A stretch of DNA of 64,000 nucleotides from Conchocele bisecta (GCA_029237695.1 CM055271.1:38126462-38190461); one strand, 5' to 3'; shown: positions 1 through 10,032, numbered from the stretch's first letter. Notes: generated from the sequence alone by a model not told the origin. Program-made: numbers and translations.

Positions 1-219
1 NNNNNNNNNNNNNNNNNNNNNNNNNNNNNNNNNNNNNNNNNNNNNNNNNNNNNNNNNNNNNNNNNNNNNNNNNNNNNNNNNNNNNNNNNNNNNNNNNNNN
101 NNNNNNNNNNNNNNNNNNNNNNNNNNNNNNNNNNNNNNNNNNNNNNNNNNNNNNNNNNNNNNNNNNNNNNNNNNNNNNNNNNNNNNNNNNNNNNNNNNNN
201 NNNNNNNNNNNNNNNNNNN
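1..219. other. Assembly gap (N run)
   Basis: All bases are N. The first real base is at 220. Nothing can be said about this interval except that the scaffold is joined or padded here. Confidence 0.99.
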
Positions 220-1069
220 GTACCTATGATTTGTTCCATTTGGTGAGTGAGAAGAAAGTTTTTTTACCTTTATTTTCATTTACCCGCCCCGTTTGAAATC
301 CGCATTTTTCACCCCGCCTCGTATGCTTATTGGCCGGCATGTTTTCATTAGGTTAACCAAGTTCACTCTGAGCAGTGCATATCGGTAGAGAAATATATAT
401 GGGATAGCATTGCTCATTTAACAGGCAGTGTCTATACCCTAAGGAAACAAGTGTCAACACGGGCACACGTGATTCAATTTCCTGTGACATTTTAACACTT
501 CTATGTCTGAATTCGCTGGCAGCACTCATACACTGGGCTGGTTTCAATTTAATTTGACACGTATCATTCTGGCATGTCACTAAGTTATGCGGACAAATGT
601 TTCTATGCAAATTACAACATGTAGATTGACTAAATACTTCGAAAGTCACTTTTTCGCCTGTTTTTATGATAAAAAAATGACAAAAATACTCCGAAATCAC
701 CGACTTTCGATAAATTTAATCGTTTTAACCCCATAATTGTGGAACAGCCAATATTTTTGACAAGCACCATCTATTTTATAATAATTTTTTACAAGTGCAT
801 CAACAATATAGACTTTTCCTAAGAAATATATGAGAAAATAATACTCTGGAAAATTCTGGTGAAACTGAAGTTTCCGCAGCTGGACAGCCATAATTATATG
901 ACCATTCTTAAATTGCCACTGTTGAAAAGTTAGTCTTCTAAATAATGTCAAATTACATTTGCTGTCACGAAATAGGTGAGACAAGACAATGGTAGGCAGT
1001 TTATTGAGATATTATAGCAAAAAAATGCGCTTATAGGTATCACTGTGCTAAATATAGTACACATCGGCC
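220..1069. other. Unassigned sequence, two overlapping minus-strand open frames
   Basis: AT-rich sequence with no repeat family recognised elsewhere in the window. Two minus-strand open frames (984-697, 95 codons; 700-353, 115 codons) overlap by four bases. The second is cysteine-rich but shows no domain, signal peptide or repeat that I recognise. Open frames of this length are expected by chance in AT-rich animal DNA, so I do not call a gene. Confidence 0.5.
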
Positions 1070-1264
1070 AGGGGGTATGCTTTTGTAGTCCGGTATAAAA
1101 AAATAGTGCAGACGTTTTGAGGCCACAGACCCAGTTTGCTTGTAAATCCTGATCCATCTTACAGCCCAATTTTACTTGAGAAACATGTTGGGGTGTTTTT
1201 AACACCAGTTTCCAGCATATTTCTAGCATTTAAAAGAAATTACTGAGCCTGCTTGTCACGTGAT
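1070..1264 (+). repeat. Dispersed repeat R13, copy 1
   Basis: This segment is matched in inverted orientation by 39006-39240. Both contain a block about a bluish run of shared words: ACCAGTTTCCA/GGAAAACTGGT, TTTAAAAGAAA, TTGAGGCCACAGACCCAG and CATCACGTGAC at the distal end. The copies are about 80 percent alike by eye with small indels, so this is an old interspersed repeat. The CACGTG E-box at 1257-1262 lies in the conserved edge of the repeat and therefore need not be a promoter element. Confidence 0.6.
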
Positions 1265-1302
1265 GTGAACACTACGTCACATGACACTTTGATGATAACA
1301 AA

Positions 1303-1341
1303 ATGGCGGACAGGACAATGTTGAAATTTTCTTTCTTAGGA
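1303..1341 (+). CDS. Possible first coding exon (13 codons) with splice donor
   Basis: The sequence AACAAAATGGCGG at 1297-1309 is a strong animal start context (A at -3, G at +4). The frame reads MADRTMLKFSFLG for 13 codons and then meets GTAAGT at 1342-1347, an ideal 5' splice site in phase 0. No stop occurs before the donor. I see no matching downstream exon in the window, which is mostly repeats, so the rest of the gene would have to lie beyond long introns or not exist. The function is unknown. A chance match of start context plus donor is quite possible at this length. Confidence 0.2.
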
Positions 1342-1347
1342 GTAAGT

Positions 1348-2315
1348 GAACATATTGTTTAATTAGTGAAAATCCGGTGCAGACAGGTTGCAGGTTATGA
1401 ACAGGTAGGTTCCACAGCATCCATACGAATAGTGAAAGTGTGAGAGAATGGCCATATTTGGAGGAATCGGTTAAGTTGTATAGTAAAACTAATTGGTGGT
1501 TGCTAGCCTAAACTGCGAAAGAATGACCGCTTTACGCTGCGCTCTGCGGTAAAACCAGCGGACCGCTCTGCTTAACCAATGCGGCAATACAATCGAAATA
1601 GTTGACAAACGTATCCGTGTTCCAATCCAAAATTTTATCCCATCTATCTAATTCAAAGTGACTACCCTAGAAAGTCAGCGGTATTTGTGATCTGTTTTGT
1701 TGGTGCGCAATATAAATCGGCGGGTTATTGCCAGACAAACAGTGAAACATTGACCTTGACAATTTCTTGGACAAAACAAAATGTCGTCACTCACTCACTG
1801 CCGTTCCGAATATCAAGAACACATTAATAGACACCACCATGCTGACAATATATTTATTTATTTCATATAAAATCAAATGATAATGTGTGGTCTACGGTAA
1901 TATAGCAAAACAAAGCATCAATTTTGCGTTTTGTTTACATTTTCGTCGGTATCAAATTACGTTTTCCTATTATGTTGTCATTATTTCGACGCGATCCTAT
2001 AGTCGACCTGACAATTTCTGAGATCAATACAACTTTTCATAATGTCTTTCAATTTCAAGCTGCAAGGAGACTGTGAATTGCATATTAACCATAATAACAT
2101 GGTGAACATATTGATAATAATTTTAAAAGAAAAGCATATTTTAATTTTCGAAACCTGATCATAAAAATTAAAATATTAAAACAAAAAATTATAATTAGAT
2201 TTATATTACTGCAAACGTTCTGTTCTAGCTGTTGATTTCTATTGGCCCGATTCAAATTTTGTGAAGATAATATTTATTCCAGTGATAGCCATTTATTTAA
2301 AATAAAACGGTTTAC
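1348..2315. other. Unassigned sequence
   Basis: No open frame, tandem repeat or terminal inverted repeat was recognised. At 1514-1570 a short stretch (GCGAAAGAATGACCGC followed by alternating GCGGT/ACCGC words) matches the 28-bp minisatellite unit found at 6931 and 9102. The interval 2040-2300 is very AT-rich. Confidence 0.45.
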
Positions 2316-2425
2316 TTGTGTCACAGAGTGAGAAAGATAAATAACGGCCCGGAATCGAACCAGGGACCTCATGTTTACCGTACCATGCCCATGACTACCA
2401 AGCAAGCTAACAAGGCACAGATCAT
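2316..2425 (-). repeat. tRNA-derived SINE head, copy 1
   Basis: On the minus strand the region 2419-2346 contains a pol III B box, GGTTCGATTCC, followed by the GGGC that closes a T stem, and an A-box-like segment about 45 bases upstream. The flanking words GTCACAGxGTGAGAAAG and the outer ACACACTT stretch are shared with 2905-3015, so this is a dispersed element rather than a lone tRNA. The D arm is eroded (AGCTTGCTTGGTAG) and the acceptor stem does not pair, so it is not a working tRNA gene. Confidence 0.65.
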
Positions 2426-2583
2426 ACACACTTCATCCCCATGGTCAGTTGCGTACTGTGACATTCTTCTCCGCCAAATTGAAATTCGTCCTCGAATTCT
2501 ATGTTTAATTTTTGTCTCCGAATTCCATATGTTTGGGTACAATTTGGGAGTATTTATCAGTCGCGGTCCTTTGTTGGGCAACA

Positions 2584-2880
2584 GAATACTCAATTATCGT
2601 CCGTACCCAGAGTTCCGGTGCTCCATAGGTTTTTCCTGCAGAGTACCGAATCGGATCTCATTCGCGCTTTAGCTGTTAATTGTGACATATTTTCTGTACT
2701 TATCACACAGAAATGAATAATGTATAATACTGACATTTCTTTCAATTGAAAAATACAGAAAATATGTCGCAATTAACAGTTGAAGTGCAAATCAGATGTG
2801 ATTTGGTACTTTGCAGGGGAAACCTACGGAGAGCACCATTATAAACTCTCGGTACGGACGATGCGGGAGTATTCAGCAGA
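2584..2880. repeat. Inverted-repeat pair, arms 2584-2697 and 2754-2880
   Basis: The left arm and the reverse complement of the right arm share, in order, ATACTC, ATCGTCCGTACC, GAGAGTT/CAGAGTT, GGTGCTC, TAGGTTT, CCTGCA, AGTACC, CTGTTAATTG and GACATATTTTCTG. The spacer is about 56 bases. It sits between two SINE heads that are in direct orientation, so the inversion does not include them. Probably an old foldback element. Confidence 0.6.
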
Positions 2881-2904
2881 GTTACTTCCCGCAACTACGT
2901 TGGG

Positions 2905-3015
2905 CGCTAAATGTCACAGGGTGAGAAAGGATGTGCACCAGCCCGGAATCGAACCGGGGATCTCTGGTTTACCACACCATCGCTCTACCTGCTGAGCAAA
3001 CCGGGCACAAATACA
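2905..3015 (-). repeat. tRNA-derived SINE head, copy 2 (Thr-like)
   Basis: Read on the minus strand, 3006-2934 folds as a tRNA-like body: D arm GCTC-AGCAGGTA-GAGC, anticodon arm TGGT-GTGGTAA-ACCA, giving anticodon GGT (Thr) with T33, and T arm CCCGG-TTCGATT-CCGGG with a perfect B box. The acceptor stem has at least three mismatched pairs (GCCCGGT against CTGGTGC), so aminoacylation is unlikely. Family members share flanks with copy 1 at 2316, which supports a tRNA-derived SINE. Confidence 0.7.
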
Positions 3016-3684
3016 CACTTATTCACCATAGTGATCACTTCATTCAACCAAAAATTCACAAGCTAGAAGTTATGCCAAATTATTACAGTCAACGTCACAG
3101 ATTATGCTCTTGGCGACATTAGCGGACAAACAAATTTGTCCATCAATTTGATCAAATAAACAACAACGGAATCTGACAGATAACACTACGACGGCGCATG
3201 GAAACATCATTATTCTGGTACTTGGAATCAAAATGGTGGATATTAAGATCAATATTGTGAGGCGCTGACGGAACCTTTAACATTTTTTATCACGATAGCA
3301 GCTACAGGGATTGTTGGACGCATTTATTTAGAGAAACAAGAGATTACAATGGATTGGATAATATACTAAGTGACATTTTGTTCTAACGTACACCAACATA
3401 GAGGATTAAATTTGCGACAATGTTGGATTCTGGATTTTGTGGACAGGTGACAGAAATCGGAGCTGGATAAGAACCGACAGACGTGATTCTGAATATGCGT
3501 GCTTGGTCTGTGGTTTTTCTTCCAGATCATGTCATGCATGTTTTAATTTCACGTCATGTCAAAGCAGCACTATTGAATATAATGAATAACTTTAATATTC
3601 TACACCAGAATTAAAGTTCATTCATCGTCTGATGTGTAACTGATAAATTAAGGTAAGTTACTTGTATATGACAACTTTTGCCTC
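3016..3684. other. Unassigned sequence between SINE and TR-D
   Basis: No recognised repeat unit. A good splice-donor-like word, AAGGTAAGT, occurs near 3651 and a short frame (ATG at 3420) runs nine codons to a weak donor, but neither is backed by an acceptor or by a longer frame. Confidence 0.4.
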
Positions 3685-4190
3685 ACCACGATAGAGGAGG
3701 GGGCATTTAGTGTTACCCTTGACCTTGTCCGTTCTTCCGTCCGTCACCAATCTAGTAACTCGAAAAACTTTTAAACCGTAAATAGCTACATACCTGAAAC
3801 TTGGTACATGTATGTTTGATTCGACCCCATGGTCATGGATTATCTCCCCTTTTCAAGTTAGAATTTTCCAATTTTGTCTTGTAGCTCGTAAAACTTTTAA
3901 ACCCTAATAGCTACACACCTGAAACTTGGTATGTCCTTATGATGAGTAGATTTGCAAAGTTTATTTTCATTCGACCCCCGAGTCATGGATTATCTCTCTC
4001 TTTTTGAATTAGAATTTGAAAATTTTGCCTTGTAACTCGTAAAACTTTTGTAATAGCTACAGCACTGAAATTTGATATGTAGCTTCCTTCTGATGAGTAG
4101 ATGCGGAAAGTTTATTTCGATTTTTGATTCGAACCCCGTGTCATGGATTATCTCTCCCTTTTGGACACTGGAATTTTGCCTTGTTTACTA
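3685..4190 (-). mobile_element. TR-D: degraded tandem-core element
   Basis: The left side (3690-3750) has a purine-rich end with GAGGAGGGGGCATTTAGTG followed by a GTCCGTTCTTCCGTCCGTCAC microsatellite remnant. It is followed by about three divergent tandem units, each with the words CTCGTAAAACTTTTAAACC, TAATAGCTACA, ACCTGAAACTTGGTA and CATGGATTATCTC, near 3753, 3880 and 4030 (period roughly 127-150 bp). Order end-microsatellite-core is that of Helentron-associated elements read from the hairpin side, hence minus orientation. The far end is not visible. Confidence 0.55.
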
Positions 4191-4361
4191 TCAAAGCGAT
4201 GTGGGGTATCCGTGTTCTATGAACACATTTTCTAGTTTAGTTATCTCCCTTTGTTTTTTCGCGCACTGATTTGTCCGGAGCATAACGCGAACACCCTTTG
4301 CAATATTTTTTATGAAAACTTAACACATGCATAGGTCTCACTGGACAGGGCGGAGCTAGCG

Positions 4362-4869
4362 TTAAAGGTACATGCCCACTCAGTAGGCACAAAATGTTCT
4401 TTATGTCAGAGACATCATCGGAGACATTTTCTGGCCAGATAAACAATCATTTACCATTACCCACGTATTGTTTGGCATTATTATACATTTTATATCGAAG
4501 AAAATTTCCGCATTGATATCAGGGACGTTAACTGTGTTTCCTTAAAATGTTAACGGACATTACTATTTATTCTCTGTATTTATTTTTTGATGTGCAATGA
4601 TCATACTTTATAATCTGTCAATTTGTTTTTCATTTGATGCATTTAATTTAATAGTATAAATAATTATAAAATATCATGCCCCATTTGCACATGACAATAC
4701 CGATACCACCGCGCGTCACTATCAGTAAAATAAATATTATCAAATGATTATATCTGTATAGCGGGCACTCGTAATGTTTATATTAAAGTAGTGGAATAGT
4801 GACAATTATACACTTATTTAATTCCCATAAAGAGCATTTTTAGCCTACTGAGTGGGCTTGCACCTTTAA
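4362..4869. mobile_element. M3 element, complete copy (TTAA-flanked)
   Basis: Both ends carry inverted repeats: TTAAAGGTACATGCCCACTC on the left and the complement, GAGTGGGCTTGCACCTTTAA, on the right, followed inward by AGTAGGC. The length is about 508 bp, matching the copy at 59591-60099. TTAA at each edge suggests a TTAA target as in piggyBac-type transposition; this is inferred from the edges only. It has no coding capacity. Confidence 0.8.
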
Positions 4870-4884
4870 AAAGGGGTTGGACAT

Positions 4885-5700
4885 TGTTGTCGCGACCGCC
4901 TGCGGACAGTGCGATATAGTCTGCACATTGACGTCCATCTGTATTTTTTTGGCCGAGCCTGCTTGCGGAAAGCGAGACTTAGTGATCACAATGACGTCCG
5001 TGCGTCAGTCCGTCCGAAATCGGTGTATGTTTTTAAATACCATATCCTAAGTCACATTGACTTGAAACATCAAATGCTTATTAGTCATAATCCATATATT
5101 CATTTCTGTCTCCCCACTCATGCGGCCCCTGTGCCCCAAGGTCAAGGTCAAATGACTTTGAATTTTTTTTTAAAGTTTTTGCATACCTTATATCTCCACA
5201 ACACTTACCCAGATTTGCTTCAAACTTCAGATAATTCTTTATTATCATCCATATTTTCATATTATAGCTCACGCATGCGACCCACATGCCCAAGATCAAG
5301 GTCAAATGACTTTCAAATTTGCGTTAAAGCTTTTACATACCTTAATTCAAACTTCAAATAAATATACTCGGACACCATCAAATGCCTCGGTGGGCTCAAC
5401 ATGCGGGCCATGGCCATCTGATTTTTATTTACTGTAGGTTAAAATTTTTAAGAACACTATATATCAGAAACAGCTTCGCCAATTCACTCGAAGCTTCACA
5501 TGTGTGTTTATCATCATCCATATTTTCATTCTATGCTCAACTCCTGCAACCCCTGTGCCCAATATCAAGGTAAAATTACTTTCAAATTTACCTCAAAGTT
5601 TTGACATGCCTGCATGTGGACAGTGCGATATAGTTGTCACATTGGCCTACATACGTACGTACGTACATCCGTCCCGGGTAAATTTTTTTGATTTAAGGTT
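4885..5700 (-). mobile_element. TR-A family, degraded minus-strand copies
   Basis: Three diverged copies of the TR-A hairpin end occur in reverse complement at 4888-4920, 4955-5010 and 5605-5675 (GCGATATAGTC or TGCGATATAGTT after a CCGCNTGCGGA stem). The third is followed by ACGTACGTACGTACATCCGTCC. Between them are minus-strand core monomers near 5090-5160, 5240-5320, 5380-5420 and 5505-5590, recognised by CATCCATATTTTCATT, CCCCTGTGCCC and AAGGTCAAATGACTTT. They are far more diverged than the arrays at 24-53 kb and so are older. A 150-codon open frame here (4909-5361) is just this repeat. Confidence 0.75.
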
Positions 5701-5707
5701 AAAGTTT

Positions 5708-6110
5708 TTAAAGGTACATGCCCACTCAGTAGGCACAAACTGTTCTTTTATAGCAATAAAATAAGTGTATAATTGTGTCACTATTCCACCAGTTCTAAAA
5801 ATTATGTGTGCCCGCTATCCATATATAATCATTTAGTAATATTTATTTTACTGATAATGACTAGCAGTGGTATCAAGCTATTTTCATATTCAAATGAGGC
5901 ATGATATTTTTATATCACCGGGTTTCGAAGAAACGGGTGGCATATAGTGTTTGGACCGTCCGTCCGTCTGTCCGTCCGTCACACTTTTCGGTTAACCACT
6001 TTGTCACAGTTTCTCAAATATGCTGCAGGTGGCATCCGCGTTCGACAGACGCATTTCTTGTTTTTAATAATTTATGCTAATTAAAGGTACATACCCACTC
6101 AGTAGGCACA
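5708..6110. mobile_element. M3 element interrupted by TR-C, with a second M3 end
   Basis: A left M3 end (TTAAAGGTACATGCCCACTC) starts at 5708 and runs through the family's internal words (AATTGTGTCACTATTCCACC, CAAATGAGGCATGATAT) to about 5930. A foreign insert (TR-C) follows, and M3-like sequence (TTTTTAATAATTTATGCTAA) resumes at about 6062. At 6081, in the internal TTAA of that sequence, a second M3 left end in the same direction begins and is cut off by the minisatellite at 6121. Confidence 0.7.
5931..6061 (-). mobile_element. TR-C: short hairpin-ended element inside M3
   Basis: It starts TATATCACCGGGTTTCGAAG and contains a short hairpin, CCGGGTTTCGAAGAAACGGG, followed by ATATAGTGTTTGGACC and a GTCC microsatellite (CCGTCCGTCCGTCTGTCC). 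This is the same end-plus-microsatellite layout as TR-A, TR-D and TR-E with almost no core left. It lies within a T run of the host M3 element. Confidence 0.6.
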
Positions 6111-6120
6111 ACAATTAAAG

Positions 6121-6482
6121 TTGGCCATCGCACCAGGACTTGTGTAGTCCTTGATCAGTCGACCATCGCACCAGGACTAGTATAGAACTTGATCAGTCGG
6201 CCATCGCACCAGGACTAGTTTAGCCTTTGATCAGTCGGTCATCGCACCAGGACTAGTAGAGCACTTGATCAGTCTGCCATCGCACCTAAGTAGTATAGCG
6301 CTTGATTGTAGTCGCCCATTGCACCATGCCCAGTATAGCACTTGATCAGTTGGCCATCTCACCATGCCCAGTATAGCACGTGATCAGTCGGCCATGCCGA
6401 GTATACATGTAGCACTTGATCAGTCGGCCATCGCACCAGGACTAGTAGAGCACTTGATCAGTCTGCCATCGCACCATAACTA
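6121..6482 (+). repeat. 38-bp minisatellite, array 1 (about 9-10 units)
   Basis: Units follow the pattern TTGATCAGTCGGCCATCGCA plus CCAGGACTAGTATAGCAC, period 38. Several units are variant (CACCATGCCCAGTATAGCAC) or shortened near 6380-6420. The same unit makes array 2 at 7150-8531. Confidence 0.92.
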
Positions 6483-7149
6483 GAACTTTTATGACGCCAA
6501 ATGTAGATGGCTGGTGTGTGTGGGGGATCATTGTTTTGTGTCCCCGGCGGTGGTGCGGAGTACAATGATGAATTACTGATGAATTACTGTATTGAACACA
6601 CATGTATATGCACTGTGATACCGTACTTCACAATCCTCAGTTTTAAATTGTTTCTGTATCGTAAAACTGAACATTTATTCATTTTGAAAAACTTAAAATT
6701 GTGGCAGATGATCGAAATGAAAACCGGATGTTTACATGCGAAATGAACCGGTGCATCGGATTATATTTTAACCGCACGATGACCCACTGTATATTCATAC
6801 CATATCCGTACGGATTATATCGTATATACGAACGGATATCGTATGTTTTTGTATAATATTCGTATAGTACGTTTGTATAATGTAAACAAACTGTACTATA
6901 CGATGATACGGTAAGTTTTTAACGGAAATAGCGAAAGAATGACCGCACAAACGGTATCGCGAAAGAATGACTGCACAAACTGGACCGCGAAAGAATTACC
7001 GCACAAACGGTATCGCGAAAGAATGACCGCAACAACGGGACCGCGATTGGACCGCAATTAGACTGCAATTTCAGAGCGGACGAATTGCAATTCAATGACC
7101 GCTGGATTGCAATTCTTGGTAAGTGAATCGCAGGCGGGAGTGTAGTATT
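6483..7149 (+). repeat. Segmental duplication, copy 1
   Basis: It starts GAACTTTTATGACGCCAAAT and is repeated 2,174 bases further on at 8657-9322 with few differences. It contains GATCATTGTTTTGTGTCCCC, an AT-rich inner part with CGTATA palindromes (6800-6900), then the 28-bp minisatellite. The copy lies directly after minisatellite array 1, as copy 2 lies just after array 2. Confidence 0.9.
6931..7045 (+). repeat. 28-bp minisatellite, copy 1 (about 4 units)
   Basis: Units read GCGAAAGAATGACCGCACAA plus ACGGTATC, alternating with an ACTGGACC-ended variant, so the array is effectively a dimer of 28-bp units. The same array occurs at 9102-9217. Confidence 0.85.
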
Positions 7150-8531
7150 TCACCATGCCCAGTACGTATAGCACTTGATTAGTTGGCCATCTCACCATGC
7201 CCAGTATAGCACGTGATCAGTCGGCCATGCCGAGTATAGCACTTGATCAGTCGGCCATCGCACCAGGACTAGCAGAGCACTTGATCAGTCTGCCATCGCA
7301 CCATAACTAGTATAGCGCTTGATCAGTCGTCCATTGCACATGCCCAGTATAGCATTATCATTGGCTCTCACATGCCATCACGTGGATCAGGTCACCGTGA
7401 TGCAGTCGGACGTATAGCACGTGATCAGTCGGCCATTGCCGAGTATAGCACTAGATCATTCGGCCATCACACCAGGACTACTTTAGCACTTGATCAGTCG
7501 GCCATCGCACCAGGACTAGTATAGCACTCAATCAGTCGGCCATCACACCAGGACTAGTTTAGAACTTGATCAGTCGGCCATCACACCAGTACTACTTTAG
7601 CACTTGATCAGTCGGCCATCGCACCAGGACTAGTATAGCACTCGATCAATCGCCATCGCACCAGGACTAGTTTATAACTTGATCAGTCGGCCATCGCACC
7701 AGGACTAGTTTAGAACTTGATCAGTCGACCATCGCACCAGGAATAGTTTAGCCCTGATCAGTCGGCCATCGCACTGCGACTAGTTTAGCCCTTGATTAGT
7801 CGGCCATCGCACCAGGACTAGTATAGCACTCGATCGGTCGGACATCGCACCAGGACTAGTTTAGAACTTGATCAGTCGGCCATCGCACCACGACTAATTT
7901 AGAACTTGATCAGTCGGCCATCGCACCAAGACTAGTTTAGTCCTTGATCTGTCGGCCATCGCACCAGGACTAGTTTAGAACTTGATCAGTCGGCCATCGC
8001 ACCACGACTAATTTAGAACTTGATCAGTCGGCCATCGCACCAAGACTAGTTTAGTCCTTGATCTGTCGGCCATCGCACCAGGACTAGTTTAGAACTTGAT
8101 CAGTCGGCCACCGCACCATGACTAGTTTTGCCCTTGCTCAGTCGGCCATCGCACCAGGACTAGTTTAGAACTTGATCAGTCGGCCATCGCACCAGGACTA
8201 GTTTAGAACTTGATCAGTCGGCCACCGCACCAAGACTAGTTTTGACCTTGCTCAATCGGCCATCGCACCAGGACTAGTTTAGAACTTGATCAGTCGGCCA
8301 TCGCACCACGACTAGTTTAGAACTTGATCAGTCGGCCATCGCACCAAGACTAGTTTAGCCCTTGCTCAGTCGGCCATCGCACCTGGGACTAGTATAGCAC
8401 TCGATCAGTCGGCCATCGCACCATGACTAGTTTAGAACTTGATCAGTCGGCCATCGCACCAAGACTAGTATAGCACTTGATCAGTCGGTCATCTCACCAG
8501 GACTAGTTTAGCACTTGATCAGTCGGCCACG
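7150..8531 (+). repeat. 38-bp minisatellite, array 2 (about 36 units)
   Basis: Same unit as array 1, here dominated by the GACTAGTTTAGAACTTGATC variant. Local higher-order order is seen: the pair of units at about 7850-7960 is repeated directly at about 7960-8070. A disrupted stretch at 7340-7400 has several indels. There are no unique spacers between units. Confidence 0.95.
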
Positions 8532-8656
8532 TCATCTTGCGTTACAGACAGAAGTGGTGGTCGGGGGCGGTGGGGGGGGGGGGGGTGTAGTGTAGTCATA
8601 GACAAAAACTGGTGGTGGTGGTGATACACATTGTTCCCACTGTGGGATATAGACCG
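8532..8656 (+). other. G-rich stretch after the minisatellite
   Basis: Contains GGTGGTCGGGGGCGGT followed by 14 consecutive G at 8572-8585, then GGTGGTGGTGGTG. The run could form a quadruplex on the plus strand and is a likely spot for length error in the assembly. Confidence 0.7.
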
Positions 8657-9322
8657 GAACTTTTATGACGCCAAATGTAGATGGCTGGTGTGCGTGGGGG
8701 ATCATTGTTTTGTGTCCCCGGCGGTGGTGCGGTGTACAGTGATGAATTACTGTATATTGAACACACATGTATATGTACAGTAATACCGTACTTCACAATC
8801 CTCAGTTTTAAATATTGTTTCTGTATCGTAAAACTGAACATTTATTCATTTTGAAAAACTTCAAATTATGGCAGATGATCGAAATGAAAACGGATGTTTA
8901 CATTCGAAATGAACCGGTGCATCGGTATATTTTAACCACAGGATGACCCACTTTATATTCATACCATATCCGTACGGATATATCGTATATACGAACGGAT
9001 ATCGTATGTTTGTATAATATTCGTATAGTACGTTTGTATAATCACTGATAATGTAAACAAACTGTACTGTACGATGATACGGTAAGTTTTTACCGGAAAT
9101 AGCGAAAGAATGACCGCACAAACGGTATCGCGAAAGAATGACCGCACAAACTGGACCGCGAAAGAATGACCGCACAAACGGTATCGCGAATGAAAGACCG
9201 CAAAAACGGGACCGCGTTTGGACCGCAATTAGACCGCAATTAGACTGCAATTCCAGAGGGGAAGAATTGCAATTCAAGGACCGCTGGATTGCAATTCTTG
9301 GTAAGCGAATGGCAGGCGGGAG
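8657..9322 (+). repeat. Segmental duplication, copy 2
   Basis: Second copy of 6483-7149, including the 28-bp minisatellite at 9102-9217. After GGCAGGCGGGAGTGTA the two copies diverge, which marks the end of the duplicated unit. Open frames here on both strands are products of the repeat. Confidence 0.9.
9102..9217 (+). repeat. 28-bp minisatellite, copy 2 (about 4 units)
   Basis: Same alternating units as at 6931-7045 and at the same place in the duplicated segment. Confidence 0.85.
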
Positions 9323-9541
9323 TGTACAAGTTCATATTTTGAGAGGCCCCCATCATTACCATAGTAACATGTTATTTTATTATAATTACTTTTTGAGATA
9401 ATCCCTGCTGAATGGTAATCCAGGTAAGAGTGTACTTGTTTTTGCAGCCTCTAAGTAAACACAGTCTGACACTTGACAATTTTTTAATTACACATTGAAG
9501 GGTGAAAGTCTGGAAATGTATAGCCAGTTGTCTTGATCTCT
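9323..9541. other. Unassigned sequence
   Basis: No repeat or coding signal recognised between the duplicated segment and the M6 foldback. Confidence 0.4.
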
Positions 9542-9697
9542 TGGGCCCGGTTGCTCAAAACATCCGTTAGCTTAACGGACTGTTAAATCCTTAACTGAAT
9601 GGTTAAAATCTCTGTTTTAACAGAGATTTTAACCATTCAGTTAAGGATTTAACAGTCCGTTAAGCTACTGAACTGATGTTTTGAGCAACCGGGCCCA
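9542..9697. mobile_element. M6 foldback element, copy 1
   Basis: An almost perfect palindrome of about 155 bp: GGGCCCGGTTGCTCAAAACA on the left and its complement ending GAGCAACCGGGCCC on the right, closing at a central AAATCTCTGTTTTAACAGAG hairpin. The right arm has an extra ACTGAA near 9666. A shorter relative is at 58961-59067. Confidence 0.9.
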
Positions 9698-10032
9698 GAT
9701 TGCCAGGTTATCATACGCCTGTAATCTTCCATTTAATATCACATCGCACCCAGAGTGGAAGAAATCTCTAGAAATGCTGAGCAGGGACGAAAACTATTAC
9801 GTGCCACTATTACTGTATTCATGTACATAATTTTTATTATTTCTATCACGATTGTTTGTCAGGATGGCATTACACTGTAGTACTAGCAGTAGCTGAAATA
9901 TTAGCGGCTGGACGCATCTACAACGTACAAGAAACAACTAATGACCGAACGAAGTTTTAGTGAAAGTGAAAGTTCTGCATTTGAGCGTTGGTCTGCTGTT
10001 TGTGACCGAAGTGACCGAAATAAGATTTTTTT
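9698..10032. other. Unassigned sequence
   Basis: No recognised repeat, RNA gene or convincing open frame. Confidence 0.4.

Noticed and set aside
353..984. Two overlapping minus-strand frames as an operon-like pair or an exon pair
   Set aside because: Four-base overlap has no meaning in an animal genome, and no splice sites in fitting phase or known domain were seen.
1257..1279. E-box (CACGTG) and ACGTCA as promoter of the 1303 exon
   Set aside because: CATCACGTGAC is part of the R13 repeat and is also present at 39 kb, so its presence here is explained by the repeat.
2934..3006. Functional tRNA-Thr gene on the minus strand
   Set aside because: Arms and anticodon are readable, but the acceptor stem has at least three mismatches and related flanks occur at 2316, so a SINE is more likely.
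4909..5361. 150-codon plus-strand open frame
   Set aside because: It lies wholly in degraded minus-strand TR-A hairpins and core monomers.
6121..8531. 38-bp direct repeats as a CRISPR array
   Set aside because: Units abut without unique spacers, there are no cas genes, and the context is animal DNA.
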